DNA of 38,955 nt from Planctomycetota bacterium. Lineage in GTDB: Bacteria; Planctomycetota; Planctomycetia; Planctomycetales; Planctomycetaceae. Both the position numbers and the translations under genes were made by a program. The stretch lies in contig QWQG01000148.1 of NCBI GenBank assembly GCA_003670925.1, positions 1-38,955 on the forward strand, in the 5' to 3' direction. Under the pieces are notes generated by a model, which worked only from the letters and a program-made list of their open reading frames with translations, made no database searches and was not told where the DNA came from. This document shows positions 1 through 8,835 of this stretch, piece by piece. The first letter of the stretch is position 1. Each line of letters opens with the position of its first letter.

Positions 1-483
1 CCGATCGGTCTGAAAGTCGGTAATTCAATGGAGCCCGAGGAGCTTGTTGAATTGATCGGCATGCTAAATCCGGCAAATGAACGGGGACGACTAACGCTGA
101 TTCATCGCTTCGGTGCGGAAAAGATTCGTGAGCGATTGCCGCGTCTGGTCGAAGCAGTGCGCGAGGCGGGGCACCATGTTCTGTGGAGTTGTGATCCAAT
201 GCACGGAAACACGCAGACAGCGCGCAACGGAATCAAGACACGATCGTTCGACGAAATCATGTCCGAAATTATCACCGCGTTCCGGATCCACAAAGACTTG
301 GGATCACGATTGAGTGGCATTCATCTGGAGCTCACCGGTGAAGACGTCACCGAATGCACGGGTGGTCCCGGCAACCTCACCGAAGCCGACCTAGCCCGCG
401 ACTATCGCAGCCAAGTCGATCCTCGATTGAATTATGAACAGGCGATGGAAATCGCATTTTTGATCGCCGAACAAATGAAGTGA
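1..483 (+). CDS. Class II 3-deoxy-7-phosphoheptulonate (DAHP) synthase, C-terminal part
   Basis: The gene enters from the left edge already in frame (base 1 is the first base of a Pro codon), so only its last 160 residues are present. The enzyme joins phosphoenolpyruvate and erythrose 4-phosphate in the first step of the shikimate pathway to aromatic amino acids, in the cytoplasm. Visible class II motifs are PIGLKVGNS at the very start, the WSCDPMHGNT block, and the late HLELTGEDVTECTGG stretch followed by DPRLNYEQAME near the C-terminus. These belong to the plant/Mycobacterium type rather than the short AroG/AroF/AroH type of E. coli. The stop is TGA. The next gene is convergent. The gap of 241 bp holds only weak hairpins, for example TGCGAA/TTCGCA at 579-597. 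The family call is secure, but the 5' end and any regulatory domain lie outside the window. Confidence 0.93.
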   Translation, partial: PIGLKVGNSMEPEELVELIGMLNPANERGRLTLIHRFGAEKIRERLPRLVEAVREAGHHVLWSCDPMHGNTQTARNGIKTRSFDEIMSEIITAFRIHKDLGSRLSGIHLELTGEDVTECTGGPGNLTEADLARDYRSQVDPRLNYEQAMEIAFLIAEQMK

Positions 484-724
484 TCAAGAAGTGCTAAACC
501 TCACATCATGCGTATCGATGCCCCGGCTCAGCAAACGCTCAGAGGGGGTTGTTTTTCTGAGAAATTTTCAGACGACATTGCGAACGTTTTTTTCGCATTG
601 ACGTCACGCCGACGAATTTGCACGGGGCCGTGATAGCGGGCCGAACTGACTGCTTTCAGAGACGCGGCAAGACCCGCTGCGGTGTGGAGGGCATTCCAAA
701 AGAGTGGCCGCGTACATATTCTTC

Positions 725-1888
725 TCAGCCAGCAGCCTTCGAAGTTCGTGACATGCCGACGATCAAACCGACCGCGATGAGGCTGACCAACAAATTGGTT
801 CCGCCATAGCTGATAAAGGGATGAGGCACGCCTTTCGGAGGAACCAAGGCCGTGACAACGGCGATGTTAGCCATTGCTTGGAAGAGCAACTGGACCAACA
901 GCGTCGTTCCCAAAATCCATTCGAACGAAGTTCGTGGCAGGTGCCGCAGCGCTGCGCAACCCGTGAGAAACACGGAGATCCAGACGAAGCACAAGGCCAG
1001 CGTTCCAAGTAGCCCCAGTTCCTCACCGATCACAGCAAACACAAAGTCTGTATTGGCTTCGGGAAGGTAGCTGAGTTTCTGCCACCCGCTGCCGATTCCG
1101 GTTCCTTTAAGTCCACCAGATCCGATCGACATTAACGATTGGCGAATTTGCCATGGTGCCTGACTCAGATTTTCCCACGCATCCATAAACCCTGAAATTC
1201 GCTCCACCTGATACGGTCGAAGAATGAGTAACGAAGCGGCGGCAGGAATCGCGCAGCACGCACATGTCACAAAATATCGCAGCGGCCAGCCGCCAAGAAA
1301 CAGCGTCAGACTGTAACCGATGAGCAGAAAAACCGTAGCACCCAGATCCGGTTCAATTGCAACCACGGGAGCGACAATCAGAATTGGAAACAGAACCCTA
1401 GGCACGGTCTTCAATCCAAATCCGGAAGTGTTTCGCAATTTGATCAGCATGGACGCAGCCAGAATGGGCATCACAATTCTTCCGAGTTCAGAGGGCTGCA
1501 ATGAAAACCCCGAAAAACGTAGCCAGCGTTGAGCCCCATTGACACGACTGCCGATACCCGGCACGAGGAGGATCACCAAGAGAAATAGAAGGACAGCATA
1601 CATCCGCACAGCATACCGCTGCAGCCATTCGGCTGAAATATTGGACGCCACCCAGGCACAGACCATCGACAAGGCCAGATACGCCAGATGGCGACCCAAG
1701 AACACGGAATCCTGTTCGCTGGGGCGCGACGTCAGGCTCGCGCTCTGCACCATCTGCACGCCTACACAGATTAAAACGCCCACCAGACAGACGAGCAGGT
1801 GCTGCATCCGAGTGCGATCATTGAGCGCGGCGCGAAGTCGTTCAGGTAAGGTATCGGGCTCAGAATAAAAATCCGGGGAGTTGTTCAT
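725..1888 (-). CDS. SEDS-family peptidoglycan polymerase (FtsW/RodA/SpoVE-like)
   Basis: A 387-residue polytopic membrane protein with about ten hydrophobic segments, the usual size for the family. SEDS proteins polymerise lipid II into glycan strands, normally with a partner class B penicillin-binding protein, at the division site (FtsW) or along the side wall (RodA). Recognisable family stretches are RLRFSGFSLQPSELGR before a membrane helix, and SYLPEANTDFVFAVIGEELG, which contains the conserved loop acidic residue. Near the C-terminus is PLxGVPxPFxSYGGT-like sequence, PPKGVPHPFISYGGTN, also typical. The N-terminus (about 35 residues) is hydrophilic. No Shine-Dalgarno sequence precedes the ATG at 1888. 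No cell-wall or division genes sit beside it, so it is an orphan and the sequence does not decide between FtsW and RodA roles. The family call is firm. Confidence 0.9.
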   Translation of the reverse strand: MNNSPDFYSEPDTLPERLRAALNDRTRMQHLLVCLVGVLICVGVQMVQSASLTSRPSEQDSVFLGRHLAYLALSMVCAWVASNISAEWLQRYAVRMYAVLLFLLVILLVPGIGSRVNGAQRWLRFSGFSLQPSELGRIVMPILAASMLIKLRNTSGFGLKTVPRVLFPILIVAPVVAIEPDLGATVFLLIGYSLTLFLGGWPLRYFVTCACCAIPAAASLLILRPYQVERISGFMDAWENLSQAPWQIRQSLMSIGSGGLKGTGIGSGWQKLSYLPEANTDFVFAVIGEELGLLGTLALCFVWISVFLTGCAALRHLPRTSFEWILGTTLLVQLLFQAMANIAVVTALVPPKGVPHPFISYGGTNLLVSLIAVGLIVGMSRTSKAAG

Positions 1889-2410
1889 AACTTGTGATCA
1901 AAGTCGATTGCGAAAGTAGGACGCCATGACATACGCTTCACACGGCGATGGAACGGCCAGTCGTTTACGGCTGTCGGACATGGATGTCCACTTTTCTTAT
2001 TCGGCATTTGAGCAGGATGAGATCGATTGCCAGCATAGATCGATTCCTGTGGCGGCTGAGTGGCGTGACGCTTAAGCTGCATGCCGACTAAAGGGTGTGG
2101 GTCGGCCTTACGGTTGGTAAGGATTTCGCCGCGAACTTGCTGTCAGTTCTGGGATCAAAATGAAAATCCCCTGATGTGCGTTCAACTTTTCAGGTCATCG
2201 TGTCGGATTCAACAGGTGCTGTCCGTGCAGGAATTGCGTGGCGACACGATGCTCGCGCTAGTAAAACTGCGGACCTCAGCGAACTCATCTCCCCAGCCGC
2301 ACAGAAGATCATGATTGTCTATGTTTTCTTGAAAGCTGGGCAGCCTAGAATCAGATCACAAGCGGCTTAAAATCAACAGAACGGTTTGGATCTAACTGAA
2401 GGAATGGACA
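1889..2410. other. Gene-free stretch between divergent genes
   Basis: This 522-bp gap separates the start of the SEDS gene (leftward) from the start of the triple-RidA gene (rightward), so it should hold promoters for both. Three short open frames of 64-77 codons cross it but overlap one another, lack a ribosome binding site and show no recognisable protein features. No convincing promoter boxes, hairpins or RNA gene were found. The only useful signal is the AAGGA at 2399-2403, which serves the RidA gene. Confidence 0.5.
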
Positions 2411-3634
2411 GTGAAGATGGAACTCATTATTCCCCCGCAGCAACATGGTGGCCCGAACGGCAGTAGAACTCAGGCTGTGCGCGCGGGAAACTTGATCTTC
2501 GTGGGCGGTCAGATGTCACTCGATGCAGAGGGACATGTCGTAGGTTCAGACATTACCACGCAGGCGCAGAACGCTTTCAGTTCTCTGCAGAGAATCCTTG
2601 CCGCAGCTGGCGCGACGATGGCCGACGTCGTGAAGCATAACGTGTACTTATGCTGCCATGATGATCAGGCGGACGTCGCGATGTTTATGGCGGAACTGGA
2701 TGCGGTGCGGCAGACCTATTTTTCTGCACCTGGACCGACCACCACCGAGACATTTGTGGGACTGGAACGTGAAGGTGCTCTGATTCTTGTGGATGCATGG
2801 GCCGTTGTCGGGGAAAAGAAAGAGTTATTGACGCCGCCTCAGCACTGGAATTGGAAACAGCAACTCCCGTTCTCCCACGGCTGGAAGGTTGGCAACATGA
2901 TCTTTGTAGGAAGTCAGCGATCTCTCGGGACAACTGGCGAACCACTTGGGCTCGGCGATATCGAAGTGCAGACGGATCATGCTTTTAAAAATCTCGACAC
3001 CATGCTGCAGGAAGCCGGTGGAGATCGGCACAGTCTAATGAGGCAGAATACCTATTTTCGATTTTTCGGCCAAGGCCGTGAAGTCACGGATTACTGGGAG
3101 AAAATGACGAACGTTCGGCGCCGATATATGTCGATCCCTTCGGCAGCAGGTGCTGGTCTGCGGATCACTGGATTCCCCTACGCAGATGAGCTGATTCAGG
3201 TGGAAGGAATCGGCATGCTGGGAGATGTTAAGCAACGATTACAGCCTGATAACCATTGGGATTGGAGCATCCCCAATACACAATTCACTCAAGGCTGGAA
3301 GATTGGGAACATGGGATTTATTGGCGGCCAGATTTCCGCCGACAACAAAGCTCAGGCCGTGGGAAAAGATCTCGAAACTCAGGCACGCAATGTCTTTCAG
3401 TTTATCCGCGCCGTCTTGGGTGAAGGAGGACTGGATGAACGAGATGTCGCCAAGTTGTACATCTACTACTACGCTCCGGACAATTGGAGTTTGATCGCCG
3501 AAGCCAGCGCCACGATTACAAGGGTGCAGCAGGAGTTTTATCCTGAGCCTGGTCCGTGCGTCACTGCGATTCGAGTGTCAGGATTTGCTTTCGAAGATTT
3601 ATTGATTGAGATCGAAGCCATGGCCGTTTGCTGA
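2411..3634 (+). CDS. Protein of three tandem RidA (YjgF/YER057c/UK114) domains
   Basis: A 407-residue cytoplasmic protein. The RidA fold occurs three times: residues about 1-135, 140-272 and 276-407. Each copy has the opening strand around 'GN(L/M)IFVGGQ', 'GNMIFVGSQ' or 'GNMGFIGGQ', the helix 'TQAQNAF/QTDHAFKN/TQARNVF', and a closing strand such as LLIEIEAMA. Ordinary RidA proteins are single domains of about 130 residues that trimerise, with active sites at subunit interfaces. They hydrolyse reactive enamine/imine intermediates. Here one chain could form the whole trimer. The catalytic Arg of enzymatic RidA (Arg105 in E. coli) has no obvious counterpart in any copy, so imine deaminase activity is doubtful. 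The start is GTG at 2411, seven bases after AAGGA. An ATG at 2417 is too far from that site. Substrate unknown. Confidence 0.88.
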   Translation: MKMELIIPPQQHGGPNGSRTQAVRAGNLIFVGGQMSLDAEGHVVGSDITTQAQNAFSSLQRILAAAGATMADVVKHNVYLCCHDDQADVAMFMAELDAVRQTYFSAPGPTTTETFVGLEREGALILVDAWAVVGEKKELLTPPQHWNWKQQLPFSHGWKVGNMIFVGSQRSLGTTGEPLGLGDIEVQTDHAFKNLDTMLQEAGGDRHSLMRQNTYFRFFGQGREVTDYWEKMTNVRRRYMSIPSAAGAGLRITGFPYADELIQVEGIGMLGDVKQRLQPDNHWDWSIPNTQFTQGWKIGNMGFIGGQISADNKAQAVGKDLETQARNVFQFIRAVLGEGGLDERDVAKLYIYYYAPDNWSLIAEASATITRVQQEFYPEPGPCVTAIRVSGFAFEDLLIEIEAMAVC

Positions 3635-3638
3635 CACC

Positions 3639-3696
3639 CGACAACCAGTTTGGGAAGTGCGGCAACTTGTTGCGACATTAGTTGTCGTGTGCCGCA
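3639..3696. promoter_or_regulatory. Candidate operator/hairpin region upstream of rhaA
   Basis: This is part of the 295-bp gap between the RidA stop and the rhaA start. CGACAAC at 3639-3645 is matched by its inverse GTTGTCG at 3681-3687. TGCGGCA at 3658-3664 pairs with TGCCGCA at 3690-3696. Between them lies TTGTTGCGACA (3667-3677), which recurs exactly in the palindrome before rhaS (8821-8831). It could be a binding site for a sugar-responsive regulator, or simply a hairpin ending the RidA transcript. No regulator gene is in the window. The remaining 230 bp up to rhaA show nothing clear. Confidence 0.4.
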
Positions 3697-3929
3697 TGGT
3701 CTGGCGTGCAATGTAGACGACCCGAGCGGGGCTGCGGAAATGCTTTTCTGTCGCTTGGCTAGTGACGTGTTCATTGTGTTTTTCCGTTGCCGCATTAAAG
3801 TGAGGCAGACCGAGCATGGAGTGTTCGGCGAGTTACGGGGGCAACTGACGCTACGGCAGGGTGGATTGTCTTGGATGGTCCCGTATATGAAGTGTTTATC
3901 AAACATCTACGCCTGCAGCGAACCACGCC

Positions 3930-5255
3930 ATGGCACCCAGCAGCACATCAATTGAAACGGCGTTCCAACTGGCAAAGGAGCGTTACAGCGCTGTCGGCGT
4001 AGACGTGGAAAATGCGTTGCAGAAGATGGCCACCATTCCCATCTCGCTGCATTGCTGGCAGGGAGATGACGTCGGCGGCTTTGAAAATTCCGGCAGTGAG
4101 ATTGGAGGCGGACTCGCCGTCACAGGGCGATATCTCGGTAAAGCGCGAACCGCCGAAGAACTGCGGGGCGATCTTCAGTTTGCACTCTCACTCATTCCTG
4201 GCACCCATCGTTTGAATTTGCACGCAAGTTATGCGGAAACAAACGGTCGCCGCATTGCCCGCAACGAACTCACGCCGGCCCACTTTCAAAGCTGGATCCA
4301 ATGGGCGCGCGACCAGAAAATGGGACTGGATTTCAATCCGACATACTTTGCACACGAAAAGGCGGCTGACGGATTCACCTTGGCTCATGCCGATCGTGGG
4401 ATACGTCAATTTTGGATTGAACATGGGATTGCGTGCCGTCAGATCGCGGCGGCTATGGGAAAGGCACTGGGCACGCCGTGCGTGAACAACATTTGGATTC
4501 CGGATGGCATGAAAGACAGTCCGATCGATCGGAAAACCCCGCGGACAATTCTCGCCGAATCACTGGATCTGATTTTTGCGGAGGCTTTGCCGGCGACCGA
4601 GATTCTCGACGCTGTCGAATGCAAGCTGTTCGGGTTAGGTTCCGAAAGTTATGTCGTTGGATCGCATGAATTCTATCTCGGCTACGCGATTACCCGGCGG
4701 AAGGTGTTATGTCTCGACGCTGGCCACTTTCATCCGACCGAGACCATCAGCGACAAAATTTCGTCCGTGCTGGCCTATGTTCCGCGAGTGCTGCTGCATG
4801 TGAGTCGAGGTGTTCGTTGGGACAGTGATCATGTCGTGACCCTGACAGATGAACTCCAGTCCATCGCCCAGGAGCTAGTGCGGGGGGAATTTCTTGATCG
4901 CGTGAGCGTGGGCCTTGATTTTTTTGACGCCAGTATCAACAGGATTGCCGCGTGGGTCATTGGTACGCGTTGTATGCTGAAAGCTTTGCTGCTGGCGTTG
5001 TTGGAACCAATCACAATGCTCCGCCAGTTCGAACGCGAGAGCGATTTTACAGCACGGTTGTCAATGCTTGAAGAAACCAAGACGCTACCATTTGGTGCCG
5101 TTTGGGATTGGTACTGCATGGCATCAGGTGTTCCGGTTGGACCTGTTTGGGTAGAACAAGTGCGGCAATATGAGCGAAAGGTGCTGAGCCTTCGAGATGG
5201 ATCTTCGGCTTCATCGCTCCCCACCAACGTGGCTGGATCGGGAGCGGCACGATGA
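3930..5255 (+). CDS. rhaA: L-rhamnose isomerase
   Basis: Converts L-rhamnose to L-rhamnulose in the cytoplasm, the first step of rhamnose breakdown. The 441-residue chain is close to the usual length (419 in E. coli) and aligns throughout: an early [13 protein letters not shown] block, [49 protein letters not shown] and the metal-binding [15 protein letters not shown] stretch. These carry the His and Asp residues that bind the two metal ions of the TIM-barrel isomerases. The last roughly 20 residues form a poorly conserved tail. The start ATG at 3930 has no clear ribosome binding site. The stop TGA overlaps the ATG of the following ABC ATPase gene as ATGA, so translation is probably coupled. 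It is the first gene of the rhamnose uptake cassette. Confidence 0.95.
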   Translation: MAPSSTSIETAFQLAKERYSAVGVDVENALQKMATIPISLHCWQGDDVGGFENSGSEIGGGLAVTGRYLGKARTAEELRGDLQFALSLIPGTHRLNLHASYAETNGRRIARNELTPAHFQSWIQWARDQKMGLDFNPTYFAHEKAADGFTLAHADRGIRQFWIEHGIACRQIAAAMGKALGTPCVNNIWIPDGMKDSPIDRKTPRTILAESLDLIFAEALPATEILDAVECKLFGLGSESYVVGSHEFYLGYAITRRKVLCLDAGHFHPTETISDKISSVLAYVPRVLLHVSRGVRWDSDHVVTLTDELQSIAQELVRGEFLDRVSVGLDFFDASINRIAAWVIGTRCMLKALLLALLEPITMLRQFERESDFTARLSMLEETKTLPFGAVWDWYCMASGVPVGPVWVEQVRQYERKVLSLRDGSSASSLPTNVAGSGAAR

Positions 5256-6787
5256 CCACAGCGGAGGCCGTGATTCAGATCCGCGGCCTGCGTAAATCGT
5301 ACGACGGTGTGCATGCGTTGAGGGACATCAATTTGGATGTGGCTCAGGCGGAAATCCATGCGATCTGTGGCGAAAACGGAGCTGGCAAATCGACATTGAT
5401 TAAAATGCTGTCGGGCATTGTCCGTGCTGATACGGGCCACATTACCGTCAGTGGTACGCAACTGCTCACGGGCAGTGTGCAGGCCTCCGAATCGCTCGGG
5501 ATTGCGGTGATGCATCAAGAATCAGCCGCGTTTCCCCATCTGAACGCGATTGAGAATCTTTTTGTGGGACGAGAACTTACGCGATGTGGCGGTCTGTACC
5601 TAAATCACATCGCGATGAAATCACAGACGGAGAGGCTGCTGCAGAGACTTGGGGTGTCGGTTGACCTCAGGGTTCCGGTGGGCGAGCTGCCATTGGCTCA
5701 GCGTCAGATGGTTGCCCTCGCCCGCGTGCTGTCGCGGAATTGCCGGTTGCTAATCATGGATGAACCGACGGCCTCGCTGTCAAACCGCGAGAGTCAAACG
5801 TTGCTCCGAATTGTCCAGCAACTTCAAATCTCCGGAGTGACGGTGCTTTATGTCAGTCACCGCTTGGATGAAGTGTTTCAAATCGCGGATCGCGTCACCG
5901 TGCTGCGAGATGGCCGCCATGTTGCGACGCATCGCATCGCTGACGTGGACCGTCAGCAATTAATCTGCGATATGGTAGGCCGCAGCATCGAAGAGCAACA
6001 CAGGCCTCGAGCCCATGCCACGGACGACTCGGCCGTGATTCTTGATGTAACACAGTTGACGCGGTGTGGTGTTTTCGAGGACATATCATTCCATGTACGC
6101 GCAGGAGAGATCCTTGGGCTGACCGGCTTAGTCGGTGCCGGGCGATCAGAAATCGCGCGAGCAATCTTTGGGATCGATGAGTTTGACGAGGGTGAAGTTC
6201 GGGTCTCAGGGCGGAAGTTGAAAGGCGGATCGGTTCAGGATGCCATGGCGTCTGGAATCGGGATGGTCCCGGAGGATCGACAGCACGAAGGGTTGATCCT
6301 GCCGATGTCCGTGGGTGAAAATCTCAGTCTGGCGATGTTGCGAGGATTGACGCATTGGGGGCTAATTCGGCGGCGTGCCGAAAGGGATCTCACCGACGCG
6401 CAGATCCGAGATCTCAGCGTAAAAGCGGCAAGTTCGCGCATTGCAGCGGCAACATTGTCCGGTGGCAATCAGCAAAAACTTGTTCTTGGAAAATGGCTCG
6501 CTCGCAAGCCCAAAGTCCTGATTCTAGATGAACCAACTCGGGGCGTTGACGTGGGGGCCAAGTCGCAGGTGCATGGATTGATTCGCAATCTCGCCTCCAC
6601 AGGTATGGCGACACTCTTAATATCTTCTGACCTTCCAGAATTACTGGCGCTTTGTGATCGCTTGCTCGTCGTGCGTAACGGGCGAATTGTTGGCGAACTG
6701 CAGGGGCGGACAGCGACGCAGGAAGCAGTGCTATCGCTGGCGCTCCCGGACGCTGCTGGGTTGCAACTCCGCGAGGCACAGCAATGA
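5252..6787 (+). CDS. rhaT: Sugar ABC transporter ATPase with two nucleotide-binding domains, probably rhamnose
   Basis: A 511-residue cytoplasmic subunit that powers import through the two permeases encoded next. It has two fused nucleotide-binding domains, as in RbsA, XylG and AraG. The first has Walker [10 protein letters not shown] (residues 40-48) and Walker [11 protein letters not shown]. The second has the degenerate GLVGAGRSE (292-300, Lys replaced by Arg, usual for this family), the signature [15 protein letters not shown], and Walker [13 protein letters not shown]. The ATG overlaps the rhaA stop, with GGGAG seven bases upstream. Its own TGA overlaps the next ATG. Rhamnose is inferred from linkage to rhaA. 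The symbol follows the Rhizobium naming and differs from E. coli rhaT, which is a symporter. Ribose-type specificity cannot be excluded from sequence alone. Confidence 0.92.
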   Translation: MTTAEAVIQIRGLRKSYDGVHALRDINLDVAQAEIHAICGENGAGKSTLIKMLSGIVRADTGHITVSGTQLLTGSVQASESLGIAVMHQESAAFPHLNAIENLFVGRELTRCGGLYLNHIAMKSQTERLLQRLGVSVDLRVPVGELPLAQRQMVALARVLSRNCRLLIMDEPTASLSNRESQTLLRIVQQLQISGVTVLYVSHRLDEVFQIADRVTVLRDGRHVATHRIADVDRQQLICDMVGRSIEEQHRPRAHATDDSAVILDVTQLTRCGVFEDISFHVRAGEILGLTGLVGAGRSEIARAIFGIDEFDEGEVRVSGRKLKGGSVQDAMASGIGMVPEDRQHEGLILPMSVGENLSLAMLRGLTHWGLIRRRAERDLTDAQIRDLSVKAASSRIAAATLSGGNQQKLVLGKWLARKPKVLILDEPTRGVDVGAKSQVHGLIRNLASTGMATLLISSDLPELLALCDRLLVVRNGRIVGELQGRTATQEAVLSLALPDAAGLQLREAQQ

Positions 6788-7821
6788 GTAACTTGCTCCC
6801 GCCAATCGGCCATGCGCTTCGCCCCGCACGATTTGGTGTCCGATTTTCCAAACTGGTGCGCCAGCGTGAAACGGGATTGCTGCTTTTGATTGTGTTGACA
6901 TGCGTGGTTGTGGGAATCAAGGATATTCACTTTCTTTCATGCGAAGTGTGGCGTGAAATTTTGGTTCGCTGTGCGGCCACAGCGATTGTGGCGTGTGGCG
7001 TGATGCTGGTGGTCGTGACGGGCGAAATTGACATCTCGGTCGGCTCTCTGATGGCATTGCTGGCTGCGGTGATGGGCCGCATGATTTCTGAGCACGAATG
7101 GGACATTTCGTGCTGGATCGGCATTCCGGCTACTCTAGGTCTGGGCACTCTGATTGGCGTGTTCACGGGCTGTCTGGTTTCTGTGGGCCGCGTCCCTTCG
7201 ATCATTGTTACGCTCGGCCTACTCACTGCGTTGCGTGGGCTGACAACGTTGATAATGGGAGGCCAGAATATCGACCGTCTGCCGGAAGGTTTGACTCAGC
7301 TTGCGAAGCAGGGCCTCTGCGGTGTTCCCCTCAGCATTCTTGCTGCCGTGGGTGTCATTGGATTGACGAGCGTACTGATCCACCACATCCCGCTCGGACG
7401 ACGACTTTACGCTCTCGGCAGCAGTGCTGAATCCGCAAGGATGGCCGGGCTTAGTGCCGTCCGGTTGAAATTGTTCGTGTTTGGCTACACGGGGTTTCTG
7501 ACAGCGTTGGCCACGATCGTTGATGTGCCTCGGCTGCCAAAGATTGAGGCTGGCATTGGCTCTGAATTTGAACTCCTCGTGATAACGTGTGTCGTGGTAG
7601 GTGGCGTGGCAATTTCCGGTGGCCATGGTCGCCTGAGCGGCGTGCTTCTAGCTGTCGTGCTCATGACTATGATTCGTCCGGTTTTGACATTCATGGACAT
7701 TGGTGAAGCCGGCGAAAAGTGGACCCGTGCGATCCAAGGCATGTTCATCCTCCTTGCGGTCGTGACGGATTCCTTTTTTTTGCGGCGTCAGCGAAGTTCT
7801 GGGGGGGAGCACACTGCATGA
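6784..7821 (+). CDS. rhaP: Sugar ABC transporter permease, first copy
   Basis: A 345-residue inner-membrane permease of the RbsC/BPD_transp_2 family. Family hallmarks are VVVTGEIDISVGSLMAL near residue 80, VPSIIVTLGLLTALRGLT, the EAA-like loop GSSAESARMAGLSAVRLK and the late GGVAISGGHGRLSGVLLAV. A hydrophilic N-terminus of about 30 residues precedes the first membrane segment. The ATG overlaps the rhaT stop (ATGA), with GAGG seven bases upstream. The gene ends in a run of seven Gs (7801-7807) that also forms the ribosome binding site GGGGAG of the next gene. It would pair with the second permease as a heterodimer, as in the Rhizobium rhamnose importer RhaPQ. Which permease corresponds to RhaP and which to RhaQ is a guess from gene order. 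Confidence 0.9.
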   Translation: MSNLLPPIGHALRPARFGVRFSKLVRQRETGLLLLIVLTCVVVGIKDIHFLSCEVWREILVRCAATAIVACGVMLVVVTGEIDISVGSLMALLAAVMGRMISEHEWDISCWIGIPATLGLGTLIGVFTGCLVSVGRVPSIIVTLGLLTALRGLTTLIMGGQNIDRLPEGLTQLAKQGLCGVPLSILAAVGVIGLTSVLIHHIPLGRRLYALGSSAESARMAGLSAVRLKLFVFGYTGFLTALATIVDVPRLPKIEAGIGSEFELLVITCVVVGGVAISGGHGRLSGVLLAVVLMTMIRPVLTFMDIGEAGEKWTRAIQGMFILLAVVTDSFFLRRQRSSGGEHTA

Positions 7822-8783
7822 ATTCAAAATCTCAGGCAGGAAATGCGTTTTCTTTTTCATGGTGGCATGAAACAGTGATCGGGGTGTTGCTGCTCGTTGT
7901 CCTGCTGGTTGCCGGCTGGCTGGTGCCCGGTTTTCTTAAGCCCCACAGCCAGTTGTTGCTGTCGCGACATTTATGGGAATTTGCCATTCTAGCGCTTGGC
8001 ATGACGCTGGTGATTCTCACTGGCGGAATTGACCTGTCGGTGGGTTCTACGATGGGACTCAGTGCGGTGGTGTTTGGGTGCGTGCAGACATCAACCGGCA
8101 GTCTGGTGGCGGCAAGTCTGTCTTGTCTCGCAACAGGCCTGTGTTGCGGCGCAGTCAACGGCGGGCTGATCTCCCAACTGCGACTGCATCCTTTGATTGT
8201 CACCTTGGCAACATTCGCGGCGTATCGAGGCATTGCGGAGGGCTGGAGTCAGGGGAATTCTTATTCTCGATTTGGCACTAATTTCTCCAGCCTTGCGCGT
8301 GGTTCATGGTTTGGTGTGCCTTTGCCGGGAGTTATTTTTTGCGTGATGGCAATTGGGTTTGCCGTTTTTCTGTCGAACACACCGAACGGACGATTTCTGA
8401 AAGCGATTGGTCACAACGAGCGCGCGGCAAAGTTTTCCGGGATTGCTGTCGAGCGGATTCGCTTCTGGCTATACGCCACGTCAGGTCTGCTCGCCGGATT
8501 GGCATCACTGATCTACGTGGCCCGATTTGATACAGCAAAGGCTGATGTGGGAAAAGGCTTCGAGCTGGACGTCATCACCGCGGTCGTCCTTGGTGGAACC
8601 AGCATTTCTGGTGGCCGTGGCAACATTCTCGGCACATTGCTGGGCTTACTTTTGATCCACGAAACTAGGCTGTTTGTCAGTCGCTACTGGCGTTCTGATG
8701 AACTACAGTGGATCGTGATTGGGAGTTTGCTGATTCTCGCGGTTTTAGCCTATCAATTGATTGCGCGAAAGCCACGAAGTTAG
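7818..8783 (+). CDS. rhaQ: Sugar ABC transporter permease, second copy
   Basis: A 321-residue membrane permease of the same RbsC family. The open frame extends 99 bases further upstream, but the ATG at 7818 is chosen because it overlaps the previous stop as ATGA, has GGGGAG eight bases upstream, and gives a normal family N-terminus. Motifs include VILTGGIDLSVGSTMGL, HPLIVTLATFAAYRGIAEG, GHNERAAKFSGIAVERIR and VLGGTSISGGRGNILGTLLG. About nine hydrophobic segments are visible. It is clearly a diverged relative of the preceding permease rather than a recent copy. The stop TAG is followed by a stem-loop, separating the transporter core from the binding-protein gene. Confidence 0.9.
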   Translation: MNSKSQAGNAFSFSWWHETVIGVLLLVVLLVAGWLVPGFLKPHSQLLLSRHLWEFAILALGMTLVILTGGIDLSVGSTMGLSAVVFGCVQTSTGSLVAASLSCLATGLCCGAVNGGLISQLRLHPLIVTLATFAAYRGIAEGWSQGNSYSRFGTNFSSLARGSWFGVPLPGVIFCVMAIGFAVFLSNTPNGRFLKAIGHNERAAKFSGIAVERIRFWLYATSGLLAGLASLIYVARFDTAKADVGKGFELDVITAVVLGGTSISGGRGNILGTLLGLLLIHETRLFVSRYWRSDELQWIVIGSLLILAVLAYQLIARKPRS

Positions 8784-8796
8784 ACTCTCACTCAAA

Positions 8797-8811
8797 AAGG
8801 GGCAGCCCCTT
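8797..8811 (+). terminator. Stem-loop after rhaQ
   Basis: AAGGGG (8797-8802), loop CAG, CCCCTT (8806-8811): a six-pair GC-rich stem 13 bases after the rhaQ stop. No T-run follows, so it is not a classic intrinsic terminator. It could be a leaky terminator or an mRNA-stabilising hairpin that separates expression of rhaS from the upstream genes. Confidence 0.4.
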
Positions 8812-8817
8812 GACTTG

Positions 8818-8835
8818 ACGTTGTTGCGACAACGT
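8818..8835. promoter_or_regulatory. Palindrome upstream of rhaS, candidate operator
   Basis: ACGTTGT (8818-8824), TGCG, ACAACGT (8829-8835): an 18-bp near-perfect palindrome 76 bases before the rhaS ATG. It contains TTGTTGCGACA, identical to the site at 3667-3677 before rhaA. The size and symmetry suit a dimeric repressor or activator. It could also fold as an RNA hairpin. The shared 11-mer favours a protein-binding site. Confidence 0.45.

Noticed and set aside
579..597. TGCGAA/TTCGCA hairpin between the DAHP synthase and SEDS genes
   Set aside because: Only six pairs with a T-rich loop rather than a T-run after the stem. Too weak to call as a terminator for either convergent gene.
1885..2082. 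65-codon leftward frame whose stop overlaps the SEDS start as ATGA
   Set aside because: The overlap would suit translational coupling, but the peptide is low in hydrophobic residues, has no family resemblance and no ribosome binding site. The match is easily due to chance.
2081..2370. Two short rightward frames before the RidA gene
   Set aside because: They overlap each other, lack ribosome binding sites, and show no protein-like features.
3650..3955. 101-codon rightward frame before rhaA
   Set aside because: It covers the inverted repeats and runs into rhaA out of frame. Cys/Arg-rich with no recognisable blocks.
4829..5518. 229-codon leftward frame
   Set aside because: Antisense to rhaA and rhaT, both strongly supported.
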